The notes beneath the pieces are model-generated. The model saw only the letters and a program-made list of their open reading frames with translations, ran no database searches and had not been told where the DNA came from. Shown here one piece after another: positions 1 through 8,454 of a stretch of 64,000 nucleotides of DNA. The translations under genes were made by a program, and so were the position numbers. The stretch's first letter is position 1, and every line of letters begins with the position of its first letter. The stretch comes from Algivirga pacifica (GTDB lineage: Bacteria > Bacteroidota > Bacteroidia > Cytophagales > Flammeovirgaceae): positions 1 through 64,000 of the forward strand of contig NZ_BAABJX010000015.1 in assembly GCF_039543525.1 (NCBI RefSeq), read 5' to 3'.

Positions 1-66
1 GATAACCGATAACCGATAACCGATAACCGATAACCGATAACCGATAACCGATAACCGATAACCGAT
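1..66. repeat. 7-bp tandem repeat (GATAACC), array cut by window edge
   Basis: About nine perfect head-to-tail copies of the heptamer GATAACC run from the window edge to the kduI stop codon. The same or closely related heptamers recur at 1075-1142, 9960-10016, 22855-22881, 23201-23322 and 56393-56412. The true length is unknown because the array continues off the window. Confidence 0.95.
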
Positions 67-67
67 A

Positions 68-904
68 TTACCTCAAGTCCTTAATCGCAAACTTGTCCAT
101 ATCATCGTAGTCAAGGTTCTCCCCTGCCATACCCCAGATAAATGTATAATTGGAAGTGCCTGCTCCCGAGTGCATTGACCAGGCAGGAGAGATCACCGCT
201 TGTTCATTGTGCATCCACAAATGTCTGCTTTCTTGTGGTTGTCCCATAAAATGACATACGGCCTGCTCCTCAGGTAGGTCAAAGTAAAAATACACCTCCA
301 TACGGCGATCGTGTACATGTCCAGGCATAGTGTTCCACACGCTGCCATTTTTCAACTCTGTCATGCCCATTTGTAGTTGACAAGTGAGAATAGTACTGTT
401 GACCAGTAGTTTATGTATGGTGCGATGATTGGAAGCTTCCCTGCTTCCCAGTTCAACGGTAGGACAGTTATCCTTGGTAACTTTCTGGACAGGGTACTTT
501 TGATGGGCTGGAGTAGAGTTGATATAGAACTTGGCAGGATTCTTAGGATCAAGGCTCTTGAAGAGCACTTGCTCATTTCCCTTGCCAATATATAAGGCCT
601 CTTTATGCCCCATTTCTATCACCTGATCGTTGACCTCTATTACGCCGTCTCCTCCTACGTTAATAATGCCCATTTCTCTTCGCTCCAAAAAATAAGAAGA
701 CTTTAATGGATCGATCGCTTGAAGGGATAAGCTATCCTGTACAGGCATAGCCCCTCCAGCAATGTATCGATCATGGTGGGTATATGTCAGGTGAATTTGA
801 TCTTCTTCAAAGATTCGCTCAATAAGAAATTCCTTTCTCAACCGTTCCGTGTCATACGATTTTACGTCTTCCGGATGATTTCCATATCGGGTGTCGTATT
901 TCAT
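68..904 (-). CDS. kduI: 5-dehydro-4-deoxy-D-glucuronate isomerase KduI
   Basis: A 278-residue cytosolic protein, the standard KduI length. KduI isomerises 5-keto-4-deoxyuronate (the open form of the unsaturated uronate released by lyases and GH88/GH105 hydrolases) to 3-deoxy-D-glycero-2,5-hexodiulosonate, which KduD reduces to KDG. The cupin metal site is visible: His196 and His198 with Glu203 in the GHVHDRRMEVY motif and His245 in the WSMHSG motif, the same numbering as the E. coli zinc ligands. The gene is transcribed away from uxaC, and the shared upstream region holds two CAATCGATTG palindromes, so both are probably controlled by the same LacI-type repressor. No kduD, kdgK or kdgA lies in the window. 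The identification is secure. Confidence 0.96.
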   Translation of the reverse strand: MKYDTRYGNHPEDVKSYDTERLRKEFLIERIFEEDQIHLTYTHHDRYIAGGAMPVQDSLSLQAIDPLKSSYFLERREMGIINVGGDGVIEVNDQVIEMGHKEALYIGKGNEQVLFKSLDPKNPAKFYINSTPAHQKYPVQKVTKDNCPTVELGSREASNHRTIHKLLVNSTILTCQLQMGMTELKNGSVWNTMPGHVHDRRMEVYFYFDLPEEQAVCHFMGQPQESRHLWMHNEQAVISPAWSMHSGAGTSNYTFIWGMAGENLDYDDMDKFAIKDLR

Positions 905-921
905 AATGTTTTAAGGTATTA

Positions 922-938
922 AAGCAATCGATTGCATT
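922..938. promoter_or_regulatory. Predicted LacI-family operator, kduI side
   Basis: A perfect 12-bp palindrome, GCAATCGATTGC (924-935), sits about 20 bp upstream of the kduI start codon. It has the even symmetry and central CG step typical of LacI-family operators. Two variants with one mismatched arm base occur at 1041-1058 and 20752-20769. Binding by the regulator at 3686-4726 is inferred. Confidence 0.75.
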
Positions 939-1040
939 TGTTTTTAAGTATATTATTGGGCTCTTTTAGTCTTGAATCGTTGTAATAATAGAGATAAATC
1001 TATGAATAGTCAAAATGTTTTCTTTTAAATTTTTGATTTT

Positions 1041-1058
1041 AATGCAATCGATTGTATT
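1041..1058. promoter_or_regulatory. Predicted LacI-family operator, uxaC side
   Basis: AATGCAATCGATTGTATT is a near-palindrome with core CAATCGATTG at 1045-1054. It lies about 115 bp upstream of uxaC and about 120 bp from the operator next to kduI. The 18 bases are identical to the site upstream of uxuB at 20752-20769. Confidence 0.75.
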
Positions 1059-1074
1059 TTTCTATCGTTGAAGC

Positions 1075-1142
1075 GATAAGCGATAAGCGATAAGCGATAA
1101 GCGATAAGCGATAAGCGATAAGCGATAAGCGATAAGCGATAA
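1075..1142. repeat. 7-bp tandem repeat (GATAAGC)
   Basis: Nine to ten head-to-tail copies of GATAAGC lie between the second operator and the uxaC start, ending about 30 bp before the ATG. It differs by one base from the GATAACC array at 1-66. Its position in the leader of uxaC means copy-number change could alter the 5' untranslated region. Confidence 0.95.
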
Positions 1143-1171
1143 ATCATAGACAACTCAAAAAAATAACCACG

Positions 1172-2623
1172 ATGAACTTTATTATCCACGATGACTTTAT
1201 GTTGCAGACAGCGACTGCCCGTCGTTTGTATCATGAGTATGCGAAAGACCTGCCAATTATTGACTATCACTGTCATTTGTCTCCTCAGGAGTTGGCGGAA
1301 GATGGGAACTTTACTAACCTGACAAAAGTATGGTTGGAGGGGGATCATTATAAATGGAGGGCGATGCGTGCCAACGGCATTAAGGAAAACTATATTACAG
1401 GAGGGGCTAGTGATACAGAGAAATTTAATCACTGGGCCAAGACGGTTCCTTATACCCTGAGAAACCCTCTTTTTCACTGGACACATTTGGAGCTGAAACG
1501 TTATTTTGATGTCGAAGAATACCTGACACCTGATTCAGCTGCTAAAATCTACGCAGCTTGTAATGAGCGACTATTGCTTCCAGAGTATTCAGCAAGAAAA
1601 CTTCCTTTGAGGATGGGGGTAGAGATGATTGGTACGACGGACGATCCCTTGGATGACCTTGCAGCCCACGCCCAATTGAGAGAGGAAGGGTATGAGGTAC
1701 AGGTCCTTCCTACTTTTCGTCCGGATAATTTGCTGAAAATCGAGCAAACCGATTTTTTTCAGTCGTATGTGAGGCGTTTGGAAGAGGTTAGTGATTATGC
1801 CATCACTACAATAGGAGATCTGTGGACGGCAATGGAGCGTAGGATAGATTATTTCCATAAGATGGGGTGTCGATTATCGGATCACGGCCTGCCTCACTTA
1901 TATGGAGAAGAAGTGGAGGAGCACGAGGCTGATCGTATTTTTCAAAAGGTATACCAGCAAGGAAAGAATTGCGAGGATTCAGAAGCACACAAGTTCAAAG
2001 CCTTTTTATTGGAGTGCCTCGGCAAAGCTTACCATCAAAGGGGGTGGACACAGCAGTTTCACCTAGGACCTATCAGAGATAATAATACCCGTTTATTACA
2101 ACAGGCAGGAGGAGACTGCGGAGTAGACTCCATAGGGGATTTCCCTCAAGCGTTAGCCATGACAAAGTTCTTTGATAAGCTGGATCGGGAAAATCGTCTA
2201 GCGAAAACAATCATCTACAATCTAAATCCTGCCGATAACGAAGTGTTTGCTACTATGATTGGCAACTTTCAGGATGGGGAGATCGCCGGAAAGATACAAT
2301 GGGGGTCTGGTTGGTGGTTTCTGGATCAGAAAGGTGGGATGGAAAGGCAGTTAAATACCTTGTCGCAGATGGGATTATTATCCCGTTTTGTCGGTATGCT
2401 TACCGATTCCCGTAGTTTTCTGTCTTATCCAAGACACGAATATTTCAGGAGAACACTTTGTAACCTCTTGGGAAAAGACATAGATGAAGGATTGCTTCCT
2501 AATGACCTCAACTGGATTGGTGGAATGGTAAAGGATATTTGCTATTACAATGCGAAAAACTACTTTGATTTCTCAAGTGCATTGACGGCACAGACCCAGG
2601 GTGGTTTTGTTCATAATGTTTAA
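1172..2623 (+). CDS. uxaC: Glucuronate/galacturonate isomerase UxaC
   Basis: A 483-residue amidohydrolase-fold uronate isomerase, slightly longer than the usual ~470. It converts D-glucuronate to D-fructuronate (and D-galacturonate to D-tagaturonate) in the cytosol. The N-terminal metal motif is visible as DYHCHLSP with His33 and His35, followed by the conserved stretch MGVEMIGTTDDPLDDL (roughly residues 148-163). With uxuB and uxuA downstream at 20.8-22.9 kb it completes the glucuronate-to-KDG route. It is divergent from kduI with operators between them. A deacetylase-like gene starts 28 bp after the stop, probably in the same operon. Confidence 0.95.
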   Translation: MNFIIHDDFMLQTATARRLYHEYAKDLPIIDYHCHLSPQELAEDGNFTNLTKVWLEGDHYKWRAMRANGIKENYITGGASDTEKFNHWAKTVPYTLRNPLFHWTHLELKRYFDVEEYLTPDSAAKIYAACNERLLLPEYSARKLPLRMGVEMIGTTDDPLDDLAAHAQLREEGYEVQVLPTFRPDNLLKIEQTDFFQSYVRRLEEVSDYAITTIGDLWTAMERRIDYFHKMGCRLSDHGLPHLYGEEVEEHEADRIFQKVYQQGKNCEDSEAHKFKAFLLECLGKAYHQRGWTQQFHLGPIRDNNTRLLQQAGGDCGVDSIGDFPQALAMTKFFDKLDRENRLAKTIIYNLNPADNEVFATMIGNFQDGEIAGKIQWGSGWWFLDQKGGMERQLNTLSQMGLLSRFVGMLTDSRSFLSYPRHEYFRRTLCNLLGKDIDEGLLPNDLNWIGGMVKDICYYNAKNYFDFSSALTAQTQGGFVHNV

Positions 2624-2625
2624 TA

Positions 2626-2651
2626 GGGCTTCGCCCGTTCATGATGTTTAG
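2626..2651 (+). repeat. Mini-hairpin with GTTCAT linker
   Basis: Immediately after the uxaC stop, GGGCTTCGCCC (2626-2636) forms a short stem with a TTCG-type loop, followed by GTTCATGATGTTTA. The same architecture, a short hairpin joined to a GTTGAG or GTTCAT linker, occurs in the larger palindromes at 12442-12596, 24548-24803 and 53687-53909, and at 58262-58285. It may be a solo unit of that family. Confidence 0.55.
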
Positions 2652-3449
2652 ATGTTTGTGTTGTACAATAAATATATACACACGATTTTATGCAGCTTTC
2701 TGCTTTGCACTGTTTCTTGTTCGACTCCTTTTTGGAAAACAAAGGAGACACGGTCGCCTACAGTGATCCTTAAACTAGATGATTTATGGTATGAGGATGG
2801 ATTGGTGCATCCCGGATGGGTACAGGTTTTCCAGTTTCTAAAAGAGGAAGAAGTACAGGGGACTATAGGGCTGGTGTGCAATTCTTTGGAAGAAGGAAGG
2901 GATGCCTATTTCCAATGGATCAAGGATCGTAAGTCAGAAGGGCATGAGGTTTGGCATCACGGGTACTGCCATTGTAAGCCTGTGGTGAAAGAGAAAGCGG
3001 AAAGGGAGTTTAGAGGGACAGACTATACCTATCAATACGAGCATTTGTCCAGAGCTAGTGAATTAGCAAAAGAGAAACTGGGGATTACGTTGAGAACTTT
3101 TGGAGCTCCTTACAATTCTACGAATGAGCATACGGCCAAGGCATTGGATAGCCTGCCCGAAATTAAGGTATGGTTGTACAAAGAAACGACAGTACCGACC
3201 AGCAAACAGGTCCTTAAACGTATTCCGGAAGTAAATATAGAGTATCCAGTGCATGTTCCTGACTTTTTGAAATTTAAGGAGGGGTATGAAAAATACCGTT
3301 CTGAGAAACTACTGGTAATTCAGGGGCATCCTCGTAGTTGGGTGGAGAATCCTGAAAGGTTTGAGGAGTTTAAGCGAATTGTTTTATTTCTAAAATCGGA
3401 GAAGGTACGGTTTACCACACCCTATGATTATCATATGGGCATGGAATAA
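2652..3449 (+). CDS. Polysaccharide-deacetylase-like lipoprotein
   Basis: A 265-residue protein with a lipoprotein signal (LLCTVSC, Cys23). The body resembles the NodB/polysaccharide deacetylase fold: an Asp pair in VILKLDDLW (Asp43, Asp44), then a His cluster in EVWHHGYCHC (His102, His103, His107) where the family keeps its metal-binding HxxxH motif, and a late HPRSWVENPERF segment. It starts 28 bp after uxaC, so it is probably co-transcribed with the uronate genes and may remove acetyl groups from the locus substrate in the periplasm or at the membrane. The canonical NodB motif 1 is shortened, so activity is not certain; a catalytically altered relative is possible. Confidence 0.65.
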   Translation: MFVLYNKYIHTILCSFLLCTVSCSTPFWKTKETRSPTVILKLDDLWYEDGLVHPGWVQVFQFLKEEEVQGTIGLVCNSLEEGRDAYFQWIKDRKSEGHEVWHHGYCHCKPVVKEKAEREFRGTDYTYQYEHLSRASELAKEKLGITLRTFGAPYNSTNEHTAKALDSLPEIKVWLYKETTVPTSKQVLKRIPEVNIEYPVHVPDFLKFKEGYEKYRSEKLLVIQGHPRSWVENPERFEEFKRIVLFLKSEKVRFTTPYDYHMGME

Positions 3450-3477
3450 TAGGCTTGCTGAACTACTTTCAATCTAA

Positions 3478-3638
3478 GAGCTTGTTTGGAATACGCCTTC
3501 AGATAGAAAATTCCTCTAACCACTGTTCAAATTGACTCAAATTTTCGACAAATAGAACCACTATTATTCTCAAATTTGAATCAATTTGAACAGGTTATAG
3601 AAATTTTCTCTATCTAAATCAGTATTTCAAACAAGCTC
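3478..3638. mobile_element. 161-bp palindromic MITE-like element, copy A
   Basis: A 161-bp element begins GAGCTTGTTTGGAATA and ends TATTTCAAACAAGCTC, giving long imperfect terminal inverted repeats. It is flanked by a 3-bp direct duplication, TAA (3475-3477 and 3639-3641). The centre contains AATAGAACCACTATTA; the reverse complement of this centre is found in the second copy at 46488-46647. It has no coding capacity. A TNA target and a GAGC terminus would fit an IS5-family (IS1031-like) transposase supplied in trans, which is an inference. Confidence 0.85.
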
Positions 3639-3685
3639 TAATAACTTTACCGATCGCTCCGTTTTTTGTGTGCAAACTTGATAAA

Positions 3686-4726
3686 ATGACAAAACAAAAA
3701 TCTACAACCATACATGATATAGCCGATGCGTTGGGAATCAATAGCTCTACGGTATCTAGGGCCTTGAATGATCATCCCAAAGTATCGGAGAAGACAAAGA
3801 AAAAGGTGAGGGAAATGGCCACTCAGCTCAATTATCGTCCCAATGTACTAGCGTCCAATTTAAGAACTAGTCGCTCGGGAACCATAGGCGTGATCGTTCC
3901 CTTTATCTCTCGCTATTTCTTTTCTACTGTAATTGCGGGTATTGAAGAGGAGGCCCACAAGGCAGGGTATAATGTTTTGATTAGCCAATCCAAGGATCGT
4001 CTGGAACTAGAGAAGAAAAACATCAAGACAATGATGGATAGTCGGGTAGAGGGAATCTTGATCTCACCTGCCTTGGAAGGAACCGATGGCCAACATATAC
4101 AGGAGGCATTGGATCACGGCGTACCGGTATTTTTCTTTGATCGTTACCATGAGGGCATAGAAACTACCAAGGTACTGATGAATGATAGAAGTACTGCCAA
4201 GGCACTGGGGCAACATCTATTGCAGGAAGGAGGAACGCATTTTTTATTACTGACAGGGCAGATGGATAGTAGTATCTATAGAGATAGAGCGGCAGGAATC
4301 AAGGATGCCTTGGAGAGTACAGGAAGAGATTGGGCTACTCAAGTGACCTCTCAAAAGATCCCCCTTACTGTAGAGGGAGGAATTGAGGCGGTAGAAAATA
4401 GTCTAAAGAAAGGGGAAGTCTTTGATGTGGTTTATGCCATGAATGACCTAGCAGCGATAGGGGCAGTACAGGCTTTATTAAAAGCCGGAAAGAAAATACC
4501 CGAGGACTATATGGTCGTAGGATTTAGTAATGAACCTACCTCGGAACTGATTCACCCTTCCATTACGACTGTCAACCAATCTGCCTGGACTATGGGCAAA
4601 ACGGTAACCCGTAAGTTGGTAGAACAGCTAAAAGATAAAGAGCTATCGGTTGCTAGTGAAACGACCATTTTGAAAAGTGAGTTGGTGATACGCACCTCTT
4701 CCTCCAAAAGGAATTTGGAAAGGTAA
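3686..4726 (+). CDS. LacI-family transcriptional regulator of uronate catabolism
   Basis: A 346-residue LacI/GalR-type regulator. Residues ~6-55 form the LacI helix-turn-helix and hinge helix (TTIHDIADALGINSSTVSRA, then LNYRPNVLASNLRT), followed by a periplasmic-binding-protein-like sensor domain from about residue 60 (GTIGVIVPFISRYFFSTVI). I prefer the ATG at 3686 over the upstream in-frame GTG at 3668 because it leaves a normal short N-tail before the HTH. It lies between the kduI/uxaC genes and the susCD pair. Three palindromes with CAATCGATTG core precede kduI, uxaC and uxuB, so it probably represses the uronate-degrading enzymes until an intermediate such as KDG or a uronate accumulates. 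It is a functional counterpart of KdgR/ExuR, but the effector is not visible. Confidence 0.9.
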   Translation: MTKQKSTTIHDIADALGINSSTVSRALNDHPKVSEKTKKKVREMATQLNYRPNVLASNLRTSRSGTIGVIVPFISRYFFSTVIAGIEEEAHKAGYNVLISQSKDRLELEKKNIKTMMDSRVEGILISPALEGTDGQHIQEALDHGVPVFFFDRYHEGIETTKVLMNDRSTAKALGQHLLQEGGTHFLLLTGQMDSSIYRDRAAGIKDALESTGRDWATQVTSQKIPLTVEGGIEAVENSLKKGEVFDVVYAMNDLAAIGAVQALLKAGKKIPEDYMVVGFSNEPTSELIHPSITTVNQSAWTMGKTVTRKLVEQLKDKELSVASETTILKSELVIRTSSSKRNLER

Positions 4727-4750
4727 TAGAAATATTCTCTATCAATAGAA

Positions 4751-4800
4751 CAATCCTGATCTTACATGATATGCGTGTGGGGTCGGGATTTTTTGTTTTT
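4751..4800 (+). terminator. Rho-independent terminator after the LacI-type regulator
   Basis: AATCCTGATC pairs with GGTCGGGATT (one G-T pair) across a loop of about 20 nt, followed by a T-rich tract (TTTTTTGTTTTTT). It sits about 25 bp after the regulator stop codon and separates it from the susCD operon. Confidence 0.7.
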
Positions 4801-4874
4801 TATAGGAGTTAATATTGAAGCGGTGGCATTATGTATGTTTAGAGACCCCATTACATGGAATCTCTAAACTGTAT

Positions 4875-4911
4875 ATTATTCCGTAGATAGCGACAGGACT
4901 AACCTAAATCC
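4875..4911. repeat. Dispersed ~37-bp repeat, copy 1
   Basis: The motif CCGTAGATAGCGACAGGA followed by CTAACCTAAA recurs with small changes at 56115-56150 and 56412-56449. No coding or strong palindromic structure is visible in it. Confidence 0.7.
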
Positions 4912-4980
4912 TTACATATAAAACAAAAGCGAAAATGAATATTCGTTGGCTTTTATATTATCGTGTCGATACGAAAAAAA

Positions 4981-5034
4981 AACAACTAAACACCATGAAC
5001 GAGCGAAGCTCAATTCAACAGCATGAACAAAAAG
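4981..5034. repeat. Dispersed ~54-bp repeat, copy 1
   Basis: A stretch containing AACAACTAAACACCATGAAC and CGAGCGAAGCTC is repeated with few changes at 33024-33077. GAGCGAAGCTC is itself a mini-hairpin and also appears in the palindrome at 24548-24803. Confidence 0.75.
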
Positions 5035-5058
5035 TACTTGATTTGAACTATTCCACCT

Positions 5059-5217
5059 CTATATAGAACTATTCTTCCCCCCTGAATCATTATTCTCCCC
5101 TAGTAGAACGAAATAACCACCTTTAATAAGGGTAGGTTTTACACCTTTGAAATGTTCTCTCGCTTCAACTATAGTCTTGAATCCAATAGAAGCGATGGGA
5201 GTTACTGATGAAATCAT
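5059..5217 (-). CDS. Possible small protein of unknown function
   Basis: A 52-codon reading frame beginning MISSVTPIAS and containing the soluble-looking stretch EAREHFKGVKPTLIKGGYFV. In-frame extension to an ATG at 5244 would add nine residues. It lies alone in a 675-bp region between the LacI-type regulator and susC, divergent from another small frame at 5236. No family was recognised. Amino acid composition looks protein-like, but without homologues this may be a chance frame. Confidence 0.35.
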   Translation of the reverse strand: MISSVTPIASIGFKTIVEAREHFKGVKPTLIKGGYFVLLGENNDSGGKNSSI

Positions 5218-5235
5218 TTTTATAACACATGAATC

Positions 5236-5352
5236 ATGAGACAATTTTTAAAAGATAAACTGGTGAGTAACCCCACTGGGGCTCGGTGGGTAGAGGTATT
5301 ACTCGTCTCGTTTATTACTGCAATGATTTTATTTGTCATTTACCTCATCTGA
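5236..5352 (+). CDS. Possible 38-residue single-pass membrane protein
   Basis: A short frame starts MRQFLKDKLVSNPTGARW, continues with a hydrophobic segment of about 18 residues (VEVLLVSFITAMILFVIY) and stops two residues later. The layout, a basic N-terminal tail then one transmembrane helix, is typical of small inner-membrane proteins. It ends 49 bp before susC and is divergent from the small frame at 5059-5217. No family was recognised and no clear ribosome binding site was seen, as is common in Bacteroidota. Confidence 0.35.
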   Translation: MRQFLKDKLVSNPTGARWVEVLLVSFITAMILFVIYLI

Positions 5353-5401
5353 TCGCTTAACCCAGTGAGGAATTCTTTACTTAAGAACAATAAAAACACA
5401 C

Positions 5402-8400
5402 ATGAAAAAACTATTGCTACTATTAACCTTCATGGCATGTACCATGTCATGGCTGTACGCTCAGCAAGTACAGGTACAGGGAACGGTTACTTCCTCTGAT
5501 GATCAAATGGGACTACCTGGTGTTAATGTATCGGTAAAGGGTACAACCAAAGGAACTGTCACTGATATGGATGGGAAGTTCTCCCTATATGTGGATAAAG
5601 GAGTGACACTAGTCGTAAGTTACATTGGTTACAAAACCAAGGAAGTGACTGTTGAAAATCAAAGTAACCTGGCCTTGACGTTAGAGGTGAACCCAGCACA
5701 ACTTTCAGAAGTAGTGGTTGTGGGGTATGGTACACAAAAACGAAAAGACCTGACAGGAGCAGTATCTTCTATCGATGGAGGAGCCCTACAAGATATGTCT
5801 GTGCCTAGAATAGAGCAGGCGTTGGCCGGAAGGGCTGCCGGGGTGCAGATTTCGACTACAGATGCTTCTCCTGGTGCTGGGATGAATATCCGTATCAGGG
5901 GTGATAACTCGATTAATGCTAACAATGCTCCATTAGTGGTGATTGACGGCTTCATTGGAGGAGATTTGAGTACGTTGAATAACGCAGATATCGAGTCATT
6001 CCAGATCTTAAAGGATGCTTCGGCGACGGCAATCTATGGTTCTAGAGGGGCAAACGGGGTAATTATCGTAACGACCAAGACAGGTAGGGAAGGAAAGACA
6101 GAAGTAGCCCTTACGGCAGAATATGGGGTGCAGCAACTGTCCAAAAAGTTAGACCTAATGGATGCGGGAGAATATTGGGCCGTGAGAACAGCCAATGAGC
6201 AAGACATTGATCGAGATAGTTGGGAAGTAAGCAATGTGGATACGACTGGAGTAGGTACAGACTGGCAGGATGCGATCACGCAGGAAGCTGTGGTACAGCG
6301 TTATAACTTGAGAGTAACAGGAGGTGGAAGCAGTACAAGATACGCCGCTTTCTTTGACTACTTCGGACAGGACGGATTGGTGAAGGGCTCGGGTTATGAC
6401 AAAGGAACTTTTAGATTAAACCTGGATCATGATGTAAGCAATAAGTTGACGGTAGGAACAAGAATGGTATATTATAATGCTTCCACGAACAATACCTTGG
6501 TCAATGGAGGATATGGTTCATTGGGTGGGCCAATTACCTTGAATGCCTTGCGTTTTCCTCCTATCATCCCAGTGATGAGCGAAGAGGGAGACTATAATAT
6601 CTTCTTCAATAATTCTTCTCAGGTAGATAACCCGGTAAAAGTGGCTGACCTTAGAATGAAGGAGCAGCAAAGGGATTACCTGAGGGTGAGTGGATACTTG
6701 GAGTATGCCTTGATTCCTGACCTGAAGTACCGACTAAACGTAGGCTATTTGACGCAGAATCACAACGGGCAAGAGTACATATCTAAAGAACTACAAGCAG
6801 CATTAAATGAGGGGATTGCACGTATCGATAACTGGACTTCCAGCCGTTGGTTGGTAGAGAATACATTGTCGTATACAAAGACGTTAGGAGAAAAGCACAA
6901 CCTCAATGCGCTGGTTGGATTCACTACCCAGTTGGACGAACGTTTTCGTAGTGGCTTGGCTGTTTCCGGATTCTCTACGGAAGTGTTGTCAGTCAATAAT
7001 GTAGGTGTTGCAGAGAATGTTCTGGGCAGTTACTCGGAATTGACCGAGTCGAAACAAATGTCTGTACTGGGTAGATTGAATTACAGCTACGATGGAAAGT
7101 ACTTGTTGACGATGACAGGACGTTCTGATGGTTCTTCTGTATTCGCTAAGAATAACAAATGGGCTTTCTTCCCTTCGGCATCCATAGGATGGAATATTAA
7201 TGAGGAGGAGTTCTTGAAGTCAGTAGATCAAGTGAGTACGTTGAAACTGCGTGCTGGTTACGGTGAAAGTGGTAATCAGGCCATCCAGCCTTATCAATCC
7301 CTGGCAAGCTACGGAACCGGAATTATCTATACCAAAGGATCAACACAACTGAACAACGGTGTGGCTCCAGAGCGTTTATCTAACTCCAATCTGCGTTGGG
7401 AAACTACGGTACAAACCAACATTGGCTTGGATATGGGCTTCTATAACGAGCGCTTAACCGCAACGATGGACCTTTATCGTAAGGAAACTAATGACTTATT
7501 GTATGAAGCAAGATTAGCCCCTAACTCAGGATTTACTTCCCAGTTGCAAAACATAGGAAGTATCGAAAACAAGGGATTAGAATTGAGTCTTTCAGCTAGG
7601 TTAATAGAAAAGAAAGATTTTAGCTGGGATGTATCTGGTAACGTATCTTTTGTAAGAAACAAGATTCTTGATCTGGGAGCTGATTCGTTGGTGGTCATGG
7701 ATATCTCTGGTGGAGCGATGGGAGGTGGATTCCGCGAAAATGGCGCCTTGGTGGTAGGACAGCCATTGGGACAGATCTATGGCTATGAGTATATCGGGAT
7801 CTATCAGGATCAAGGAGAAGTAGATGCATTGCCAAGAGCAGGTGCAGCCCCTGGACGTCCGAAGTATGCAGACATCAATGGAGATGGAGAAGTGAATGCT
7901 GATGACCGTACGGTAATAGGTAACGCATTACCTGATTTCTACTATGGCTTGTCTACTAATTTGACGTACAAGAATATAGGATTAAATGTTGTGTTGAGAG
8001 GAGTGCAAGGGGTGCAGGTAGCAAACCTTGGAAAAGTAAACCTGCTTAGACCGGGCGGGTTGAATAATGGCTTGAGAGAAGTGATGGACTACTGGACACC
8101 AGAAAATGGTAGCAATGATATGATTGCCGTAGGCCAAACTTGGGATGAGATGTCTTCTCGTTTTGTAGAGGATGCGTCTTTCCTGAGAGTACAGAATATC
8201 TCCTTAAGCTATAATGTGCCATCTCAGTGGTTGGAGAAAGCAGGAGTAAAGTCATTGAGACTTTATGCCAATGCGGTGAACTGGTTTACATTCACAGACT
8301 ACTCAGGGTATGACCCAGAGGTAAACTCCAGACAGAATGACGACTCCAATTATCAGAATAATGTGCAGAGAGGTATTGACAATGGTGCTTATCCGGCTGC

Positions 8401-8437
8401 AAAACAACTGATGTTTGGTCTGAACCTATCCTTTTAA
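5402..8437 (+). CDS. SusC/RagA-type TonB-dependent outer-membrane transporter
   Basis: A 1011-residue outer-membrane receptor. It has a signal peptide (residues 1-20), a carboxypeptidase-D-like regulatory domain (about 25-105), the TonB-box-type segment SEVVVVGYGTQKRKDLTGAV, a plug domain (about 115-225) and a 22-strand barrel ending in an aromatic-terminated strand (MFGLNLSF). With the SusD lipoprotein that starts 17 bp after its stop it forms the importer for oligosaccharides of this locus, energised by TonB-ExbBD, which are not in the window. Flanking kduI/uxaC and the lyase/GH2-GH88 genes indicate uronate-containing oligosaccharides as cargo. This is a normal-length family member. Confidence 0.95.
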   Translation: MKKLLLLLTFMACTMSWLYAQQVQVQGTVTSSDDQMGLPGVNVSVKGTTKGTVTDMDGKFSLYVDKGVTLVVSYIGYKTKEVTVENQSNLALTLEVNPAQLSEVVVVGYGTQKRKDLTGAVSSIDGGALQDMSVPRIEQALAGRAAGVQISTTDASPGAGMNIRIRGDNSINANNAPLVVIDGFIGGDLSTLNNADIESFQILKDASATAIYGSRGANGVIIVTTKTGREGKTEVALTAEYGVQQLSKKLDLMDAGEYWAVRTANEQDIDRDSWEVSNVDTTGVGTDWQDAITQEAVVQRYNLRVTGGGSSTRYAAFFDYFGQDGLVKGSGYDKGTFRLNLDHDVSNKLTVGTRMVYYNASTNNTLVNGGYGSLGGPITLNALRFPPIIPVMSEEGDYNIFFNNSSQVDNPVKVADLRMKEQQRDYLRVSGYLEYALIPDLKYRLNVGYLTQNHNGQEYISKELQAALNEGIARIDNWTSSRWLVENTLSYTKTLGEKHNLNALVGFTTQLDERFRSGLAVSGFSTEVLSVNNVGVAENVLGSYSELTESKQMSVLGRLNYSYDGKYLLTMTGRSDGSSVFAKNNKWAFFPSASIGWNINEEEFLKSVDQVSTLKLRAGYGESGNQAIQPYQSLASYGTGIIYTKGSTQLNNGVAPERLSNSNLRWETTVQTNIGLDMGFYNERLTATMDLYRKETNDLLYEARLAPNSGFTSQLQNIGSIENKGLELSLSARLIEKKDFSWDVSGNVSFVRNKILDLGADSLVVMDISGGAMGGGFRENGALVVGQPLGQIYGYEYIGIYQDQGEVDALPRAGAAPGRPKYADINGDGEVNADDRTVIGNALPDFYYGLSTNLTYKNIGLNVVLRGVQGVQVANLGKVNLLRPGGLNNGLREVMDYWTPENGSNDMIAVGQTWDEMSSRFVEDASFLRVQNISLSYNVPSQWLEKAGVKSLRLYANAVNWFTFTDYSGYDPEVNSRQNDDSNYQNNVQRGIDNGAYPAAKQLMFGLNLSF

Positions 8438-8454
8438 TCCTATAAAAACGTAAC

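Noticed and set aside
1025..1486. Minus-strand frame with repeated LIAYRLS residues
   Set aside because: The repeats are the translation of the 7-bp array at 1075-1142, whose period yields a 7-residue repeat in any open frame; the rest overlaps uxaC.
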